Origin: a virus | Direction: 5' to 3' (one strand) | DNA: 38,729 bases | IMG/VR virus record: IMGVR_UViG_3300021437_000051 | Coordinates: 1-38,729 of that record | Shown here: positions 30,247 to 37,194 of the stretch, one piece after another | Layout: every line of letters starts with the position of its first letter | Position numbering within the stretch: the first letter of the stretch is position 1 | Made by a program: the position numbers and the translations under genes | The notes under the pieces: model-generated | The model's database searches: none | What the model saw: the letters and a program-made list of their open reading frames with translations, nothing else | Told to the model about the DNA's origin: nothing

Positions 30247-31998
30247 ATGCCCGTACCTACGCTCATCACTGATCTATCCACGACAGCGGCCACCAATAGC
30301 CCTGCGGGTACGGACGCCATTAGCAACACGATGGATGATTACATCCGGTCGTTGTCGGCATTCATTGCGCAGAACTATGCCAATAAAGCGAGTCTGTCTC
30401 AATTGGCAGCTAGCTCTGGCTCATCTCTTGTCGGCTTCCTGCAATCAGGGACGGGGGCGGTTGCAAGGACTGAACAGGACAAGCTTAGAGATGTTGTGAG
30501 CGTCAAGGACTTTGGCGCTGTTGGGGATGGTGTCACGAACGACACATCAGCCATTCAATCAGCAATCAATGCGGCGGCGAACGTCTACATTCCTCCCGGC
30601 ACCTATCTGACGACTGCAATCAGCATCCCAAGCAACACGCGGGTTCTGGGTGCTGGCCCGCAAACTATCCTTCAGCCGCATTCGTCGATTGTCGGCACCG
30701 CCTTCTGGTCTGCTGCTGGCTCAGCCACGGATGTTGAATTCGGAAACGTGGCGATTAACGTCAACACGACTACCTATGCAACGATGTTGAGCTTCAGCGC
30801 CAACACAGTGACCAGGCTCAATGTGCACGACGTGAAGATCAGCGCGGGCGGCGGCTGGGGCGTCTGGCTTGCGAACTGCGTCGATTCAATCATCCAGCGC
30901 GTGCAGGTCTTGGCGGCCAAGTCCTACGGCATCCAAAGCACGGGGGGTGGAAGCAACAGCGTTCGCATCCTTGACTGCGTGGTCACTGGCCTGCCAGCGG
31001 CTGGCGTGCATGGCATCCAGTGCGACTCTGGTTATGGTCACGCCATCAAGAACTGCAAGGTCTACAGCCTGCTTTCCGCATCCGGCTTCGGGATCAACTT
31101 CAACATGGTCAATGACGGCACGATTGAGGGCAATACGACCTATGACACGGTGTTCGAGGGCATCAACATCACGGACGCGACCTCGTGCGTGGTGAAGAAC
31201 AACCGGGTCTATTGGACTGGCGCGGCCTCGACTGACTTCGGCATCAGCATCAACGCCAGCACGCAGGGATGCAACTTCAATGTGATTGAAGGCAACACGG
31301 TCAACCGGAGTTATAAGGCCGGAATAGCTCTTGCTGGAACGGTATCTTTTGGTGCTGGCTACAACGTAGTGGCAAACAACACGATGTTTTCTCCAGGAAT
31401 TGGCGGGGTTTCTGCTGATTCTGGTAATTCATCTGCTGGTGTGGTTTTGTATGGCACAGGGACAACAGGTAATCAGGTAATAGGAAATACTGTTTATGGG
31501 GATGGTTCAAACACAAAATATGGCGTGATTGAAACCACTGCGCTGGGTGGAGTTCCAAACACGAATGTTTTCGGGAATAACTACATTCAAAACGTATTGA
31601 CGGCTTCAATATCAAAGTCTGGTGCCGCTTCGCGTGAATATCTTAATGGGTTCACCGCCAAGACTTGGACGCCAACAGTAACAACAGGGTCAGGATCGAT
31701 CACAACGCTTGGCACAGTCACCGCAAGCTATATCGAGCTTGGCCCTTTAGTGATGTTCTTCGTCAATATTCCAATCACTACAAATGGAACTGGAGCAACT
31801 GACCTTCGGTTTACGTTGCCTTTCACAACTGGTGCACTTGGTGAGGCTACGGGGAGAGAGTCTGGTGTTAGTGGCAGCCAGTTGATTGCGAGTTATGCAA
31901 ACGGCGTAACTACAGCCATTGTCAGGACATACAACAACACCTACCCGGGCGCAAACGGTGCTGTGATTGAAATTTCAGGAACATTCCTCAGGGCTTAA
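30247..31998 (+). CDS. Tailspike with pectate-lyase-type beta helix
   Basis: A 583-aa host-recognition protein. The N-terminal anchor (MPVPTLITDLSTTAATNSPA, MDDYIRSLSAFIAQ) repeats that of the preceding fibre. VSVKDFGAVGDGVTNDTSAI near residue 80 is the classic entry of the pectate lyase superfamily beta helix, which runs to about residue 450. A C-terminal beta domain (residues about 475-583) likely trimerises. Such spikes bind or cut host polysaccharide. Base composition changes within the gene near 31310 (GC-rich before, AT-rich after), a sign of mosaic origin. Confidence 0.85.
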   Translation: MPVPTLITDLSTTAATNSPAGTDAISNTMDDYIRSLSAFIAQNYANKASLSQLAASSGSSLVGFLQSGTGAVARTEQDKLRDVVSVKDFGAVGDGVTNDTSAIQSAINAAANVYIPPGTYLTTAISIPSNTRVLGAGPQTILQPHSSIVGTAFWSAAGSATDVEFGNVAINVNTTTYATMLSFSANTVTRLNVHDVKISAGGGWGVWLANCVDSIIQRVQVLAAKSYGIQSTGGGSNSVRILDCVVTGLPAAGVHGIQCDSGYGHAIKNCKVYSLLSASGFGINFNMVNDGTIEGNTTYDTVFEGINITDATSCVVKNNRVYWTGAASTDFGISINASTQGCNFNVIEGNTVNRSYKAGIALAGTVSFGAGYNVVANNTMFSPGIGGVSADSGNSSAGVVLYGTGTTGNQVIGNTVYGDGSNTKYGVIETTALGGVPNTNVFGNNYIQNVLTASISKSGAASREYLNGFTAKTWTPTVTTGSGSITTLGTVTASYIELGPLVMFFVNIPITTNGTGATDLRFTLPFTTGALGEATGRESGVSGSQLIASYANGVTTAIVRTYNNTYPGANGAVIEISGTFLRA

Positions 31999-32000
31999 TC

Positions 32001-32264
32001 ATGAACCTATCCACTGAAACCATGATTGCCCTCGCAGGCTATGTCTTGCAACTTGGCATAGTCATTGGCGTCATGCGAAGTAATGCCGAAGCCACGAAAG
32101 AGCAATTGAAACTCTTGCGTGCAGACATGGACGCTAGGATAGGCGAACTACGCGAGGATTTGTCAGCACACAGGGCTAGGGTTCACGAGCTTGGCAATCA
32201 ATCTCACATGATGGCGATGCAGGTTGTCACGACGCTTTCTCAGATTATTGCAGACAAAAAATGA
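32001..32264 (+). CDS. Small membrane protein with coiled coil (lysis cassette)
   Basis: An 87-aa protein with one N-terminal membrane helix (MIALAGYVLQLGIVIGVMRS) and a charged coiled coil (EQLKLLRADMDARIGELRED). This layout fits an inner-membrane spanin-like subunit or a holin-associated protein, but it is shorter than typical Rz proteins and no partner lipoprotein is seen. It starts two bases after the tailspike stop, and its stop overlaps the endolysin ATG. Confidence 0.6.
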   Translation: MNLSTETMIALAGYVLQLGIVIGVMRSNAEATKEQLKLLRADMDARIGELREDLSAHRARVHELGNQSHMMAMQVVTTLSQIIADKK

Positions 32265-32749
32265 ACGCCTACAATCTCTCGCCTAATTTCACGTTGGCAG
32301 AGTTTGAGCATTCAGACACGGCTAATCGTCTCGGCATTTACAACAAGATGGGCAACAGCGCCATCCTTGAATCGGCCATGCATACCTGTTGGATGTTGGA
32401 AAAGATCAGGAAGTTTCTGACAGTCCATCGAGGGCGTGAAGTGCCGATCAACATTACCAGAGGCTACTGTTGCCCTGAGTTGAATCGGGCTACCACTGGC
32501 GCGATGATCTCGAGCGATCACATGAAGGGGGCAGCGGCTGATTGGATTGCCCCATTGTTTGGCAGCACTACCCTAATAGTCAGTGTGATTGCGCCTGTTG
32601 TTGACGATCTCGGGATAGGTCAAATGATCCTTGAGTATCCAGATAGTGAAGACTCAAAGATTCACACATCAACCCTTCGCCCGATGATTCCGGCTAACCG
32701 TGTCCTGGTGCATACGGATGAGGGCTATACGCCGTGGAGTGTTAATTGA
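32261..32749 (+). CDS. Endolysin, M15-type peptidase
   Basis: A 162-aa peptidoglycan peptidase of the M15_3 type. FTLAEFEHSDTANRLGI is the family opening, ITRGYCCPELNRATTGAM follows, and SSDHMKGAAADWIA holds the zinc-binding His and Asp. KIHTSTLRP takes the place of the usual C-terminal WvH zinc ligand. It cuts the peptide cross-bridges at lysis. No signal peptide is present, so export depends on the holin encoded next. The ATG overlaps the upstream stop. Confidence 0.85.
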   Translation: MNAYNLSPNFTLAEFEHSDTANRLGIYNKMGNSAILESAMHTCWMLEKIRKFLTVHRGREVPINITRGYCCPELNRATTGAMISSDHMKGAAADWIAPLFGSTTLIVSVIAPVVDDLGIGQMILEYPDSEDSKIHTSTLRPMIPANRVLVHTDEGYTPWSVN

Positions 32750-32964
32750 GCGATATACGAGACAGGTTCCGCAGACTGATCGCCTACTTTGTCGCACGCC
32801 TTGGCGAGACTTCCACGATTCAGGGGTTGGCAGCTATTGCAACGCTTGCCGGCGGGTACACCATGAACTCTGAACGCATTGCAGAGTGGGCAGCATTGGC
32901 GGCTGTTGTGTCTGGTGTCTTGAAGATCATGCTTCCTGACAGCATCACCAAGGCTGACAAATGA
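32746..32964 (+). CDS. Holin
   Basis: A 72-aa small membrane protein. The TTG start at 32746 has GGAG six bases upstream and overlaps the endolysin stop. After a basic amphipathic N terminus (RDRFRRLIAYFVARLG) it shows a hydrophobic pair (TIQGLAAIATLAGGYTM; RIAEWAALAAVVSGVLKIML) typical of small two-helix phage holins. It would form the membrane lesions that release the endolysin. Confidence 0.75.
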   Translation: MSDIRDRFRRLIAYFVARLGETSTIQGLAAIATLAGGYTMNSERIAEWAALAAVVSGVLKIMLPDSITKADK

Positions 32965-33203
32965 CGCCGCCCATTGTTCTTATCGAATGGGAGGATCACG
33001 GTGAGTTAGATAACACTCCGTGGGTGGAGAACAATCCAATAACGAAAAGCACTCCAATCATGTTTACCTCGGTTGGATTTGTCGTTTTTGAAGATGACCA
33101 CAGGTTGATTCTTGTTTCGTGTTGGTCTCCGGACACCACTAGCCGTCGGGATCAATTGGTCAAATCCGCTATCAAGCGACGTATCACTTTGAAAGCAAAA
33201 TGA
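32961..33203 (+). CDS. Hypothetical protein of the lysis region
   Basis: An 80-aa beta-rich protein beginning MTPPIVLIEWEDHGELDNTP and containing GFVVFEDDHRLILVSCW. It has no membrane segment. It is coupled by ATGA overlap to holin and phosphoesterase genes. I recall similar small acidic proteins in other phages but cannot assign a function. Confidence 0.6.
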   Translation: MTPPIVLIEWEDHGELDNTPWVENNPITKSTPIMFTSVGFVVFEDDHRLILVSCWSPDTTSRRDQLVKSAIKRRITLKAK

Positions 33204-34150
33204 TGCCAGCGGCAAAAGTCACAGAAGACGAATTCATTGATGTGTGGAGGCGTCATCAAAGCCCGGCAGCTGTTGCAAAGGTGCTAGGTGTCGCTGAGCG
33301 CAATGTCCTGTCAAGACGCCGCAGGATTGAGGCCGCAAGGGGCATTGATCTATCGACCGTCATCAAGCCGATGATTTCCGATGATCATCCGAAGCGGTTA
33401 GACCTCGGGATATTGGACGGAAAGATCGTCGTTTTCTCGGATGCCCACTTTTGGCCGGGAATCAGGACAACGGCGTTTAAGGCTCTCTTGCGGTTCATCA
33501 AGACATACAAACCTCGTGCGGTGGTTTGCAACGGGGACGCCTTCGATGGGGCTAGCATCTCCCGTTTTCCCCGGATTGGATGGGATAGCACACCCAGCGT
33601 GCAAGATGAATTGATGGCGTGTTCTACGGCGCTGGGCGAGATCGAAGAAGCTGCGGGCGATGCCAAGCTTATTTGGCCACTAGGCAACCATGATGCGAGA
33701 TTCGAGAATCGGTTAGCGGCAAACTCTCCACAGTATGAACATGTGAAAGGGTTCAGCCTGCAGGATCACTTTCCGAAGTGGCATCCATGCTGGGCAGTGT
33801 GGAATGGGGATGTGGTCATCAAGCATCGATGGAAGAATGGCATCCATGCCGCTCACCTGAACACGGTGAATGCTGGCGTTTCGATGGTGACGGGTCACCT
33901 CCACTCATTGAAAGTGACGCCATACGATGACTACAAAGGCACCCGTTACGGCGTGGATACCGGAACCCTAGCGGATACGCATGGCCCGCAATTCCGAAAC
34001 TATCTGGAAGAATCCCCGACGAACTGGCGTTCAGGATTCGTTGTTTTGACGTTCAAAGGCGGAAAATTGCTATGGCCTGAAGTGGTCAAGGTCTGCGGGC
34101 AGGATCAAGTCGAGTGGCGCGGGGAAGTGTTCGACGTGTCTAGTTATTAG
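33200..34150 (+). CDS. Calcineurin-like metallophosphoesterase with N-terminal HTH
   Basis: A 316-aa protein. Residues 8-45 (EFIDVWRRHQSPAAVAKVLG, VAERNVLSRRRRIE) form a helix-turn-helix. The catalytic domain has all metal motifs: VVFSDAHFWPG (D-x-H), VVCNGDAFDG (GD), LGNHDAR (GNHD), and MVTGHLHSL (GHxH-like). Such phage enzymes are often coded next to terminases or lysis genes; the substrate (DNA ends, nucleotides or protein) is unknown. It is the last gene of the late operon. Confidence 0.85.
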   Translation: MMPAAKVTEDEFIDVWRRHQSPAAVAKVLGVAERNVLSRRRRIEAARGIDLSTVIKPMISDDHPKRLDLGILDGKIVVFSDAHFWPGIRTTAFKALLRFIKTYKPRAVVCNGDAFDGASISRFPRIGWDSTPSVQDELMACSTALGEIEEAAGDAKLIWPLGNHDARFENRLAANSPQYEHVKGFSLQDHFPKWHPCWAVWNGDVVIKHRWKNGIHAAHLNTVNAGVSMVTGHLHSLKVTPYDDYKGTRYGVDTGTLADTHGPQFRNYLEESPTNWRSGFVVLTFKGGKLLWPEVVKVCGQDQVEWRGEVFDVSSY

Positions 34151-34196
34151 GATTTATAGGCTATTCACGCTATACATGCATAAATTTTGCAGATAT

Positions 34197-34268
34197 TGGA
34201 CAGGGCATGGGAATCGAACCCATATCGCCGTTGTACATCAACGGGCTCTACCGTTGAGCTAGCCCCGC
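34197..34268 (-). tRNA. tRNA-like sequence, likely attP core (degenerate)
   Basis: On the minus strand the sequence folds as a cloverleaf: GCGGGGC/GCCCTGT acceptor (with G-U pairs), D arm GCTC/GAGC, anticodon arm CCGTT/AACGG with loop GATGTAC, and T arm ATGGG/CCCAT with loop TTCGATT. CCA follows the T at 34200. Base 26 is missing, the variable loop has four bases, and position 33 is A rather than U, so it is probably not a working tRNA. It lies 0.2 kb upstream of the integrase, the usual place of an attachment site that copies a host tRNA gene. Confidence 0.55.
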
Positions 34269-34283
34269 TGGGGCCGGATCATA

Positions 34284-34303
34284 TTCCGCCAAATTTCCGC
34301 CAA
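34284..34303. repeat. 20-bp repeat upstream of integrase, copy 1 (arm-type site?)
   Basis: TTCCGCCAAATTTCCGCCAA consists of two TTCCGCC units 11 bp apart. It recurs with one mismatch at 34460-34479, ending exactly at the integrase ATG. Pairs of such units beside the tRNA-like core suggest integrase arm-binding sites. Confidence 0.6.
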
Positions 34304-34361
34304 TGTCAACCGAAACCAGCATGAATGCTTATGTTTTGTTTCCTTTCACCGGCACCACATA

Positions 34362-34398
34362 GCCCTAACTACTGTATGAATAATCAGGTAGTTAGGGC
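34362..34398. repeat. 11-bp perfect inverted repeat upstream of integrase
   Basis: GCCCTAACTAC (34362-34372) and GTAGTTAGGGC (34388-34398) form a perfect inverted repeat around a 15-base centre. No T-run follows, so it is not a typical terminator. It may bind a regulator or form an RNA hairpin controlling integrase. Apart from this, the tRNA-like sequence and the 20-bp repeats, the 34151-34479 gap shows nothing clear. Confidence 0.6.
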
Positions 34399-34459
34399 AC
34401 CTCTCCCTAGTATCGTGTGTTTCGTTGTGCACTGTTTTGCGTTATCTTGCGTGGCCCTA

Positions 34460-34479
34460 TTCCGCCAAAATTCCGCCAA
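34460..34479. repeat. 20-bp repeat upstream of integrase, copy 2
   Basis: TTCCGCCAAAATTCCGCCAA, one mismatch from copy 1 and 176 bp away in the same orientation. It occupies the ribosome-binding region of the integrase gene, so integrase binding here could repress its own synthesis. Confidence 0.6.
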
Positions 34480-35472
34480 ATGGCTTACATACGAAAACGC
34501 GGCTCGACGTATCGGGCGGAAGTATCAAAACATGGCGTAGATCGTTCCGCCAGCTTCCCAACGAAAGCGCAAGCCGTTGCGTGGGCTACAGCATTGGAAG
34601 CAGAGATTAACGCAGGCCGGACGGGGGCAGTAGTCCCAGGAAAAACACTTGCGATGGCAATGAACCGCTATGCATTGGAGGAAAGCCCCAAGAAGCGCGG
34701 AGAACGCTGGGAGGGTCTGCGTATCAAGGCATTCCTGAAAGAGGCTCACGCGGCCTACAAACTCTCCCTGATGCCATTGCAGGCTATCAAGGGAACACAC
34801 ATCGCAGCATGGCGTGATGAACGGCGGAAACAGGTATCCGCCGGGAGTGTCTTGCGGGAATGGAATCTACTGTCCGCAGTGTTCAGCAAGGCTACAGAAT
34901 GGGCGTGGATTAGTCGAAACCCGATGACCAATGTCAAAAGACTCGACCCAGTGAAACCCCGGCACCGCATATTTGCTGATGCGGAGATTGCTGCAATTCT
35001 TGATGTCTCATCATATCTACAGGGACATTATCCGGCCACAAAATCACAACTTTCGGCGGCTGCATTTTTGTTTGCTCTTGAGACTGCGATGCGGGCTGGA
35101 GAGATTTGCTATCTTCAAAAGTCTGACATACACCTTGAACGTAAGATTGCACTTGTTCGGATGTCCAAGAATGGGGAGGCGAGAGAAGTTCCCTTGTCGC
35201 AAAAAGCAATTTCAATACTTTCTCAGTTGGATACTGACCCATTGTTTCACCTCACTCCATCACAGTTAGATGCCAATTTCCGTAAACTGAAGAAAGCGGC
35301 AGGCATCACAGGTGCAACTTTCCACGACTCTCGTGCAACTGCCCTCACCCGCCTAGCCCCACGATTCCAAGCCCACGAACTAGCCAAGATCAGCGGCCAC
35401 AAGAATCTGAATATCCTGCTGAACACTTACTATCGTGTCGATGTGTCTAGCCTTGCGGAGCGGTTGGACTAG
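34480..35472 (+). CDS. int: Tyrosine-type integrase
   Basis: A 330-aa site-specific recombinase that inserts the phage into the host chromosome. The N terminus MAYIRKRGSTYRAEVSKHGV is the arm-binding domain. The catalytic residues are visible: Arg in ALETAMRAGEICYL, Lys in VRMSKNGEAREVPL, HxxR in ATFHDSRATALTRL, His in ISGHKNLNILL, and the nucleophile Tyr in NTYYRVD. The start at 34480 is chosen to match family N termini; the GTG at 34417 would read through the repeat. Its stop shares a CTAG with the stop of the convergent AlpA-like gene. Confidence 0.92.
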   Translation: MAYIRKRGSTYRAEVSKHGVDRSASFPTKAQAVAWATALEAEINAGRTGAVVPGKTLAMAMNRYALEESPKKRGERWEGLRIKAFLKEAHAAYKLSLMPLQAIKGTHIAAWRDERRKQVSAGSVLREWNLLSAVFSKATEWAWISRNPMTNVKRLDPVKPRHRIFADAEIAAILDVSSYLQGHYPATKSQLSAAAFLFALETAMRAGEICYLQKSDIHLERKIALVRMSKNGEAREVPLSQKAISILSQLDTDPLFHLTPSQLDANFRKLKKAAGITGATFHDSRATALTRLAPRFQAHELAKISGHKNLNILLNTYYRVDVSSLAERLD

Positions 35473-35648
35473 ACACACTCCCTCTGAGATTCTGTCCATT
35501 CAACAACTTCCCTCCGCAACCATTTCGGCCTGCCACCTGCCAGGACAATCGCTTGCGGGAATCCTGGTGAATACCGGACACGGCTGAAGACTGACCGCGA
35601 CATGCGGAGATAGTCGCAGACTTCGGCAATGGTTAGGAGGTCGTTCAT
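35469..35648 (-). CDS. AlpA-like excisionase/regulator
   Basis: A 59-aa DNA-binding protein starting MNDLLTIAEVCDYLRMSRSV. The order LLTIAEVCDYLRMSRS, FSRVRYSPGFPQAIVLAGG, RPKWLRREVVEWTE matches AlpA/MerR-like winged helices (TIAEV... helix, P-x-x-V strand, W-x-R-x-E-V-x-x-W helix). The partner of a tyrosine integrase is often such an excisionase. It converges with the integrase and overlaps it by four bases at CTAG. Its start is ATGA-coupled to the preceding leftward gene, so it is made with the early operon, when excision is needed. Confidence 0.75.
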   Translation of the reverse strand: MNDLLTIAEVCDYLRMSRSVFSRVRYSPGFPQAIVLAGGRPKWLRREVVEWTESQRECV

Positions 35649-35911
35649 GACCTCATCGCCTCGTCGATTGCAGCATCCGCGTCGTCTTCGGTCTCAGCGT
35701 CCCATGTCACAAACTCAGACTCAAATCGGAGATGCTTACGCAGGAAGCAATACCGCATCGCATCCCGCTCATACTCCGCTGCCGCTTTGTCAGCGGCCGC
35801 TTGCAGGGCGCTTAGCTGCAGGCATTCTTCTTCAAGCTCTGCGACGCGGGTGCGGAGTGCTTCAAGCTCGGCAAAATATCTCCGAGGGATTGTGATGTGT
35901 TCTTCGCTCAT
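35645..35911 (-). CDS. Coiled-coil hypothetical protein
   Basis: An 88-aa acidic protein. Residues 10-45 form a coiled coil (AELEALRTRVAELEEECLQL), followed by RYCFLRKHLRFE and a highly acidic end. It is coupled on both sides by ATGA overlaps. Many phages carry similar small accessory proteins of unknown role in this place. Confidence 0.65.
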   Translation of the reverse strand: MSEEHITIPRRYFAELEALRTRVAELEEECLQLSALQAAADKAAAEYERDAMRYCFLRKHLRFESEFVTWDAETEDDADAAIDEAMRS

Positions 35912-36231
35912 GGCTTCATTGCCTCATTGATTGCATCAGGGATCGCACGAATGCGGTCGCTCAACGCTTGCAGCACTTCATGCGGGTCTGTGTCTTTCGG
36001 GCGAAACATCATCGTCCTGCCATCGTCCAACTTGATCGGTGGCGGGTACAGCAGCGAATGAACACTCATGAGAATCTTTATCGAATGTTCGTATTGTTCT
36101 CTTGCATGGTTGCGCTCCAATCGCAATATCTCATTGTGGCGCTCCAGATCAGCCACCAGTGCGTGAAGTGTTTTGATTTCTTCTTCTTTCAATGAAAGAG
36201 TTGCTTGGTAGTCTTGACAACATAGGCTCAT
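35908..36231 (-). CDS. Coiled-coil hypothetical protein
   Basis: A 107-aa protein. The N-terminal half is a coiled coil (LKEEEIKTLHALVADLERHN, EILRLERNHAREQYEHS), then a short PPPIKLDDGRTM segment and an end helix (VLQALSDRIRAIPDAINEAM). The function is unknown. It is coupled to the next gene (ATGA). Confidence 0.65.
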   Translation of the reverse strand: MSLCCQDYQATLSLKEEEIKTLHALVADLERHNEILRLERNHAREQYEHSIKILMSVHSLLYPPPIKLDDGRTMMFRPKDTDPHEVLQALSDRIRAIPDAINEAMKP

Positions 36232-36366
36232 TTCTCTTGCTCCTCAAAATCGTATCCTGCGATCAGCGCAGCGCACGCCAGACATGCGTGTAGTTCTCGT
36301 AGCTCATGGACGCTTTACCTCCTCGATTGTTGCGCGCTCAAACACCATGCCGATGAAGTCGTCCAT
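36228..36366 (-). pseudogene. Possible frameshifted small gene
   Basis: Two short coding-like pieces in different frames fill this gap. MDDFIGMVFERATIEEVKRP (36366-36304) ends at TGA. In the +1 frame, HELRELHACLACAALIAGYD followed by FEEQEK continues to a stop at 36228 that overlaps the next ATG. Joined, they would make a sensible 46-aa protein. Between them AGGAGGT precedes ATGAGC (36307), which opens only a 14-aa frame. A one-base indel (real or sequencing) or recoding is possible. Confidence 0.35.
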
Positions 36367-36372
36367 GTGCAC

Positions 36373-36555
36373 TCACGACTCCTCTGGTACTGGTGACATT
36401 GCCGCGTTCTTCGCATACTCCAGCATTCCGACAGCCAAAAGTGTTGCGGCTTCACCGGCAATGCCTTTGTAATGCCATTCCGTGGATACGTTGCCATCGC
36501 GGTCTAGTTCCACTAGCAGGAACATGATGGTGCTGTCTTGTATTTCTGCTTTCAT
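36373..36555 (-). CDS. Small hypothetical protein (60 aa)
   Basis: A 60-aa protein starting MKAEIQDSTIMFLLVELDRD with AAAGGAACGAC before its ATG, the reason to prefer 36555 over the upstream non-ATG start. It has a beta-hairpin-like middle (VELDRDGNVSTEWHYKG) and a helix (ATLLAVGMLEYAKNAAM). The function is unknown. It is coupled upstream by ATGA overlap. Confidence 0.55.
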   Translation of the reverse strand: MKAEIQDSTIMFLLVELDRDGNVSTEWHYKGIAGEAATLLAVGMLEYAKNAAMSPVPEES

Positions 36556-36797
36556 GTCGTTCCTTTCAGTGCTCGGATTGCGTGCGCACATTCCACAGCC
36601 GCGTCATTGAAATACTCGTTAGCGCAGCCGTTTTCAGGCGGCACATAGCCAACAAAGCGGATTCCGTCACACAGCTTCGCGGCTTCCTCCAGCGCCTCCC
36701 GCCTCGCCTCTGCGGCTCGTGCGTCGCCGTAGTCCATGATTGCCATAAGCTCGGAGGGGCGAAATCCATCTTTCGATTTAGGTAGCGGGATGGTCAT
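36552..36797 (-). CDS. Small hypothetical protein (81 aa)
   Basis: An 81-aa protein with a charged helix (DARAAEARREALEEAAKLCD), typical of a widespread phage family that ends with CAHAIRALK. The middle has GYVPPENGCANEYFNDAAVE. Its role is unknown. It is ATGA-coupled on both sides in the leftward operon. Confidence 0.6.
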   Translation of the reverse strand: MTIPLPKSKDGFRPSELMAIMDYGDARAAEARREALEEAAKLCDGIRFVGYVPPENGCANEYFNDAAVECAHAIRALKGTT

Positions 36798-37009
36798 GGC
36801 TTCACCTTTTCAGTCAGTCCACGCCACGGCAGCTCTTGGAATCCACTGCGAAGGGTTTCTTGCTTTGCGAATTCATACTCGTGCCAATGAATGCGCCAGT
36901 AATAGCCATCCCAGCGGCTCCACATTAGGTATCCTCTAGTCGTCGTTCGCTCATACATCCCAACCCGCACCGGCTTCGTGGTGCCGGGATACCAGTCAGT
37001 TTTGGTCAT
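36794..37009 (-). CDS. Trp/Tyr-rich hypothetical protein
   Basis: A 71-aa beta-rich protein (WYPGTTKPVRVGMYERTTTR, MWSRWDGYYWRIHW) ending LPWRGLTEKVKP. The start WYPxxxKPVRxGxY and end WRGL are features I associate with a recurrent small phage family of unknown function. It is ATGA-coupled on both sides. Confidence 0.6.
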   Translation of the reverse strand: MTKTDWYPGTTKPVRVGMYERTTTRGYLMWSRWDGYYWRIHWHEYEFAKQETLRSGFQELPWRGLTEKVKP

Positions 37010-37194
37010 TCCTTGCTCCTCGCGGCTGCTCGATAAAAGAAGCCGTCACGTGATTGCGAAACAAGTTCAAGTTTTCCATCCTTCGCAAGCCTGCGGCACA
37101 TGCGGCGCTTGTCATCGTCTCGATACGAGTAGCGGTCAACGAAAAACTCTTGCCGTGTAGCGATCTCGATAATTTGCGCACGAGTGAGTTTCAT
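37006..37194 (-). CDS. Small winged-helix-like protein
   Basis: A 62-aa basic protein (MKLTRAQIIEIATRQEFFVD, DDKRRMCRRLAKDGKLELVS, GFFYRAA). The helix-helix-wing pattern, with LAKDGKLELVSQSRDGFFYR as the wing, suggests DNA binding. It is coupled by ATGA overlaps. The function is unknown. Confidence 0.6.
   Translation of the reverse strand: MKLTRAQIIEIATRQEFFVDRYSYRDDDKRRMCRRLAKDGKLELVSQSRDGFFYRAAARSKE

Noticed and set aside
34417-34479. GTG start giving a 351-aa integrase.
   Set aside because: The extra residues are hydrophobic and unlike integrase N termini, and they read through the repeat next to the ATG at 34480.
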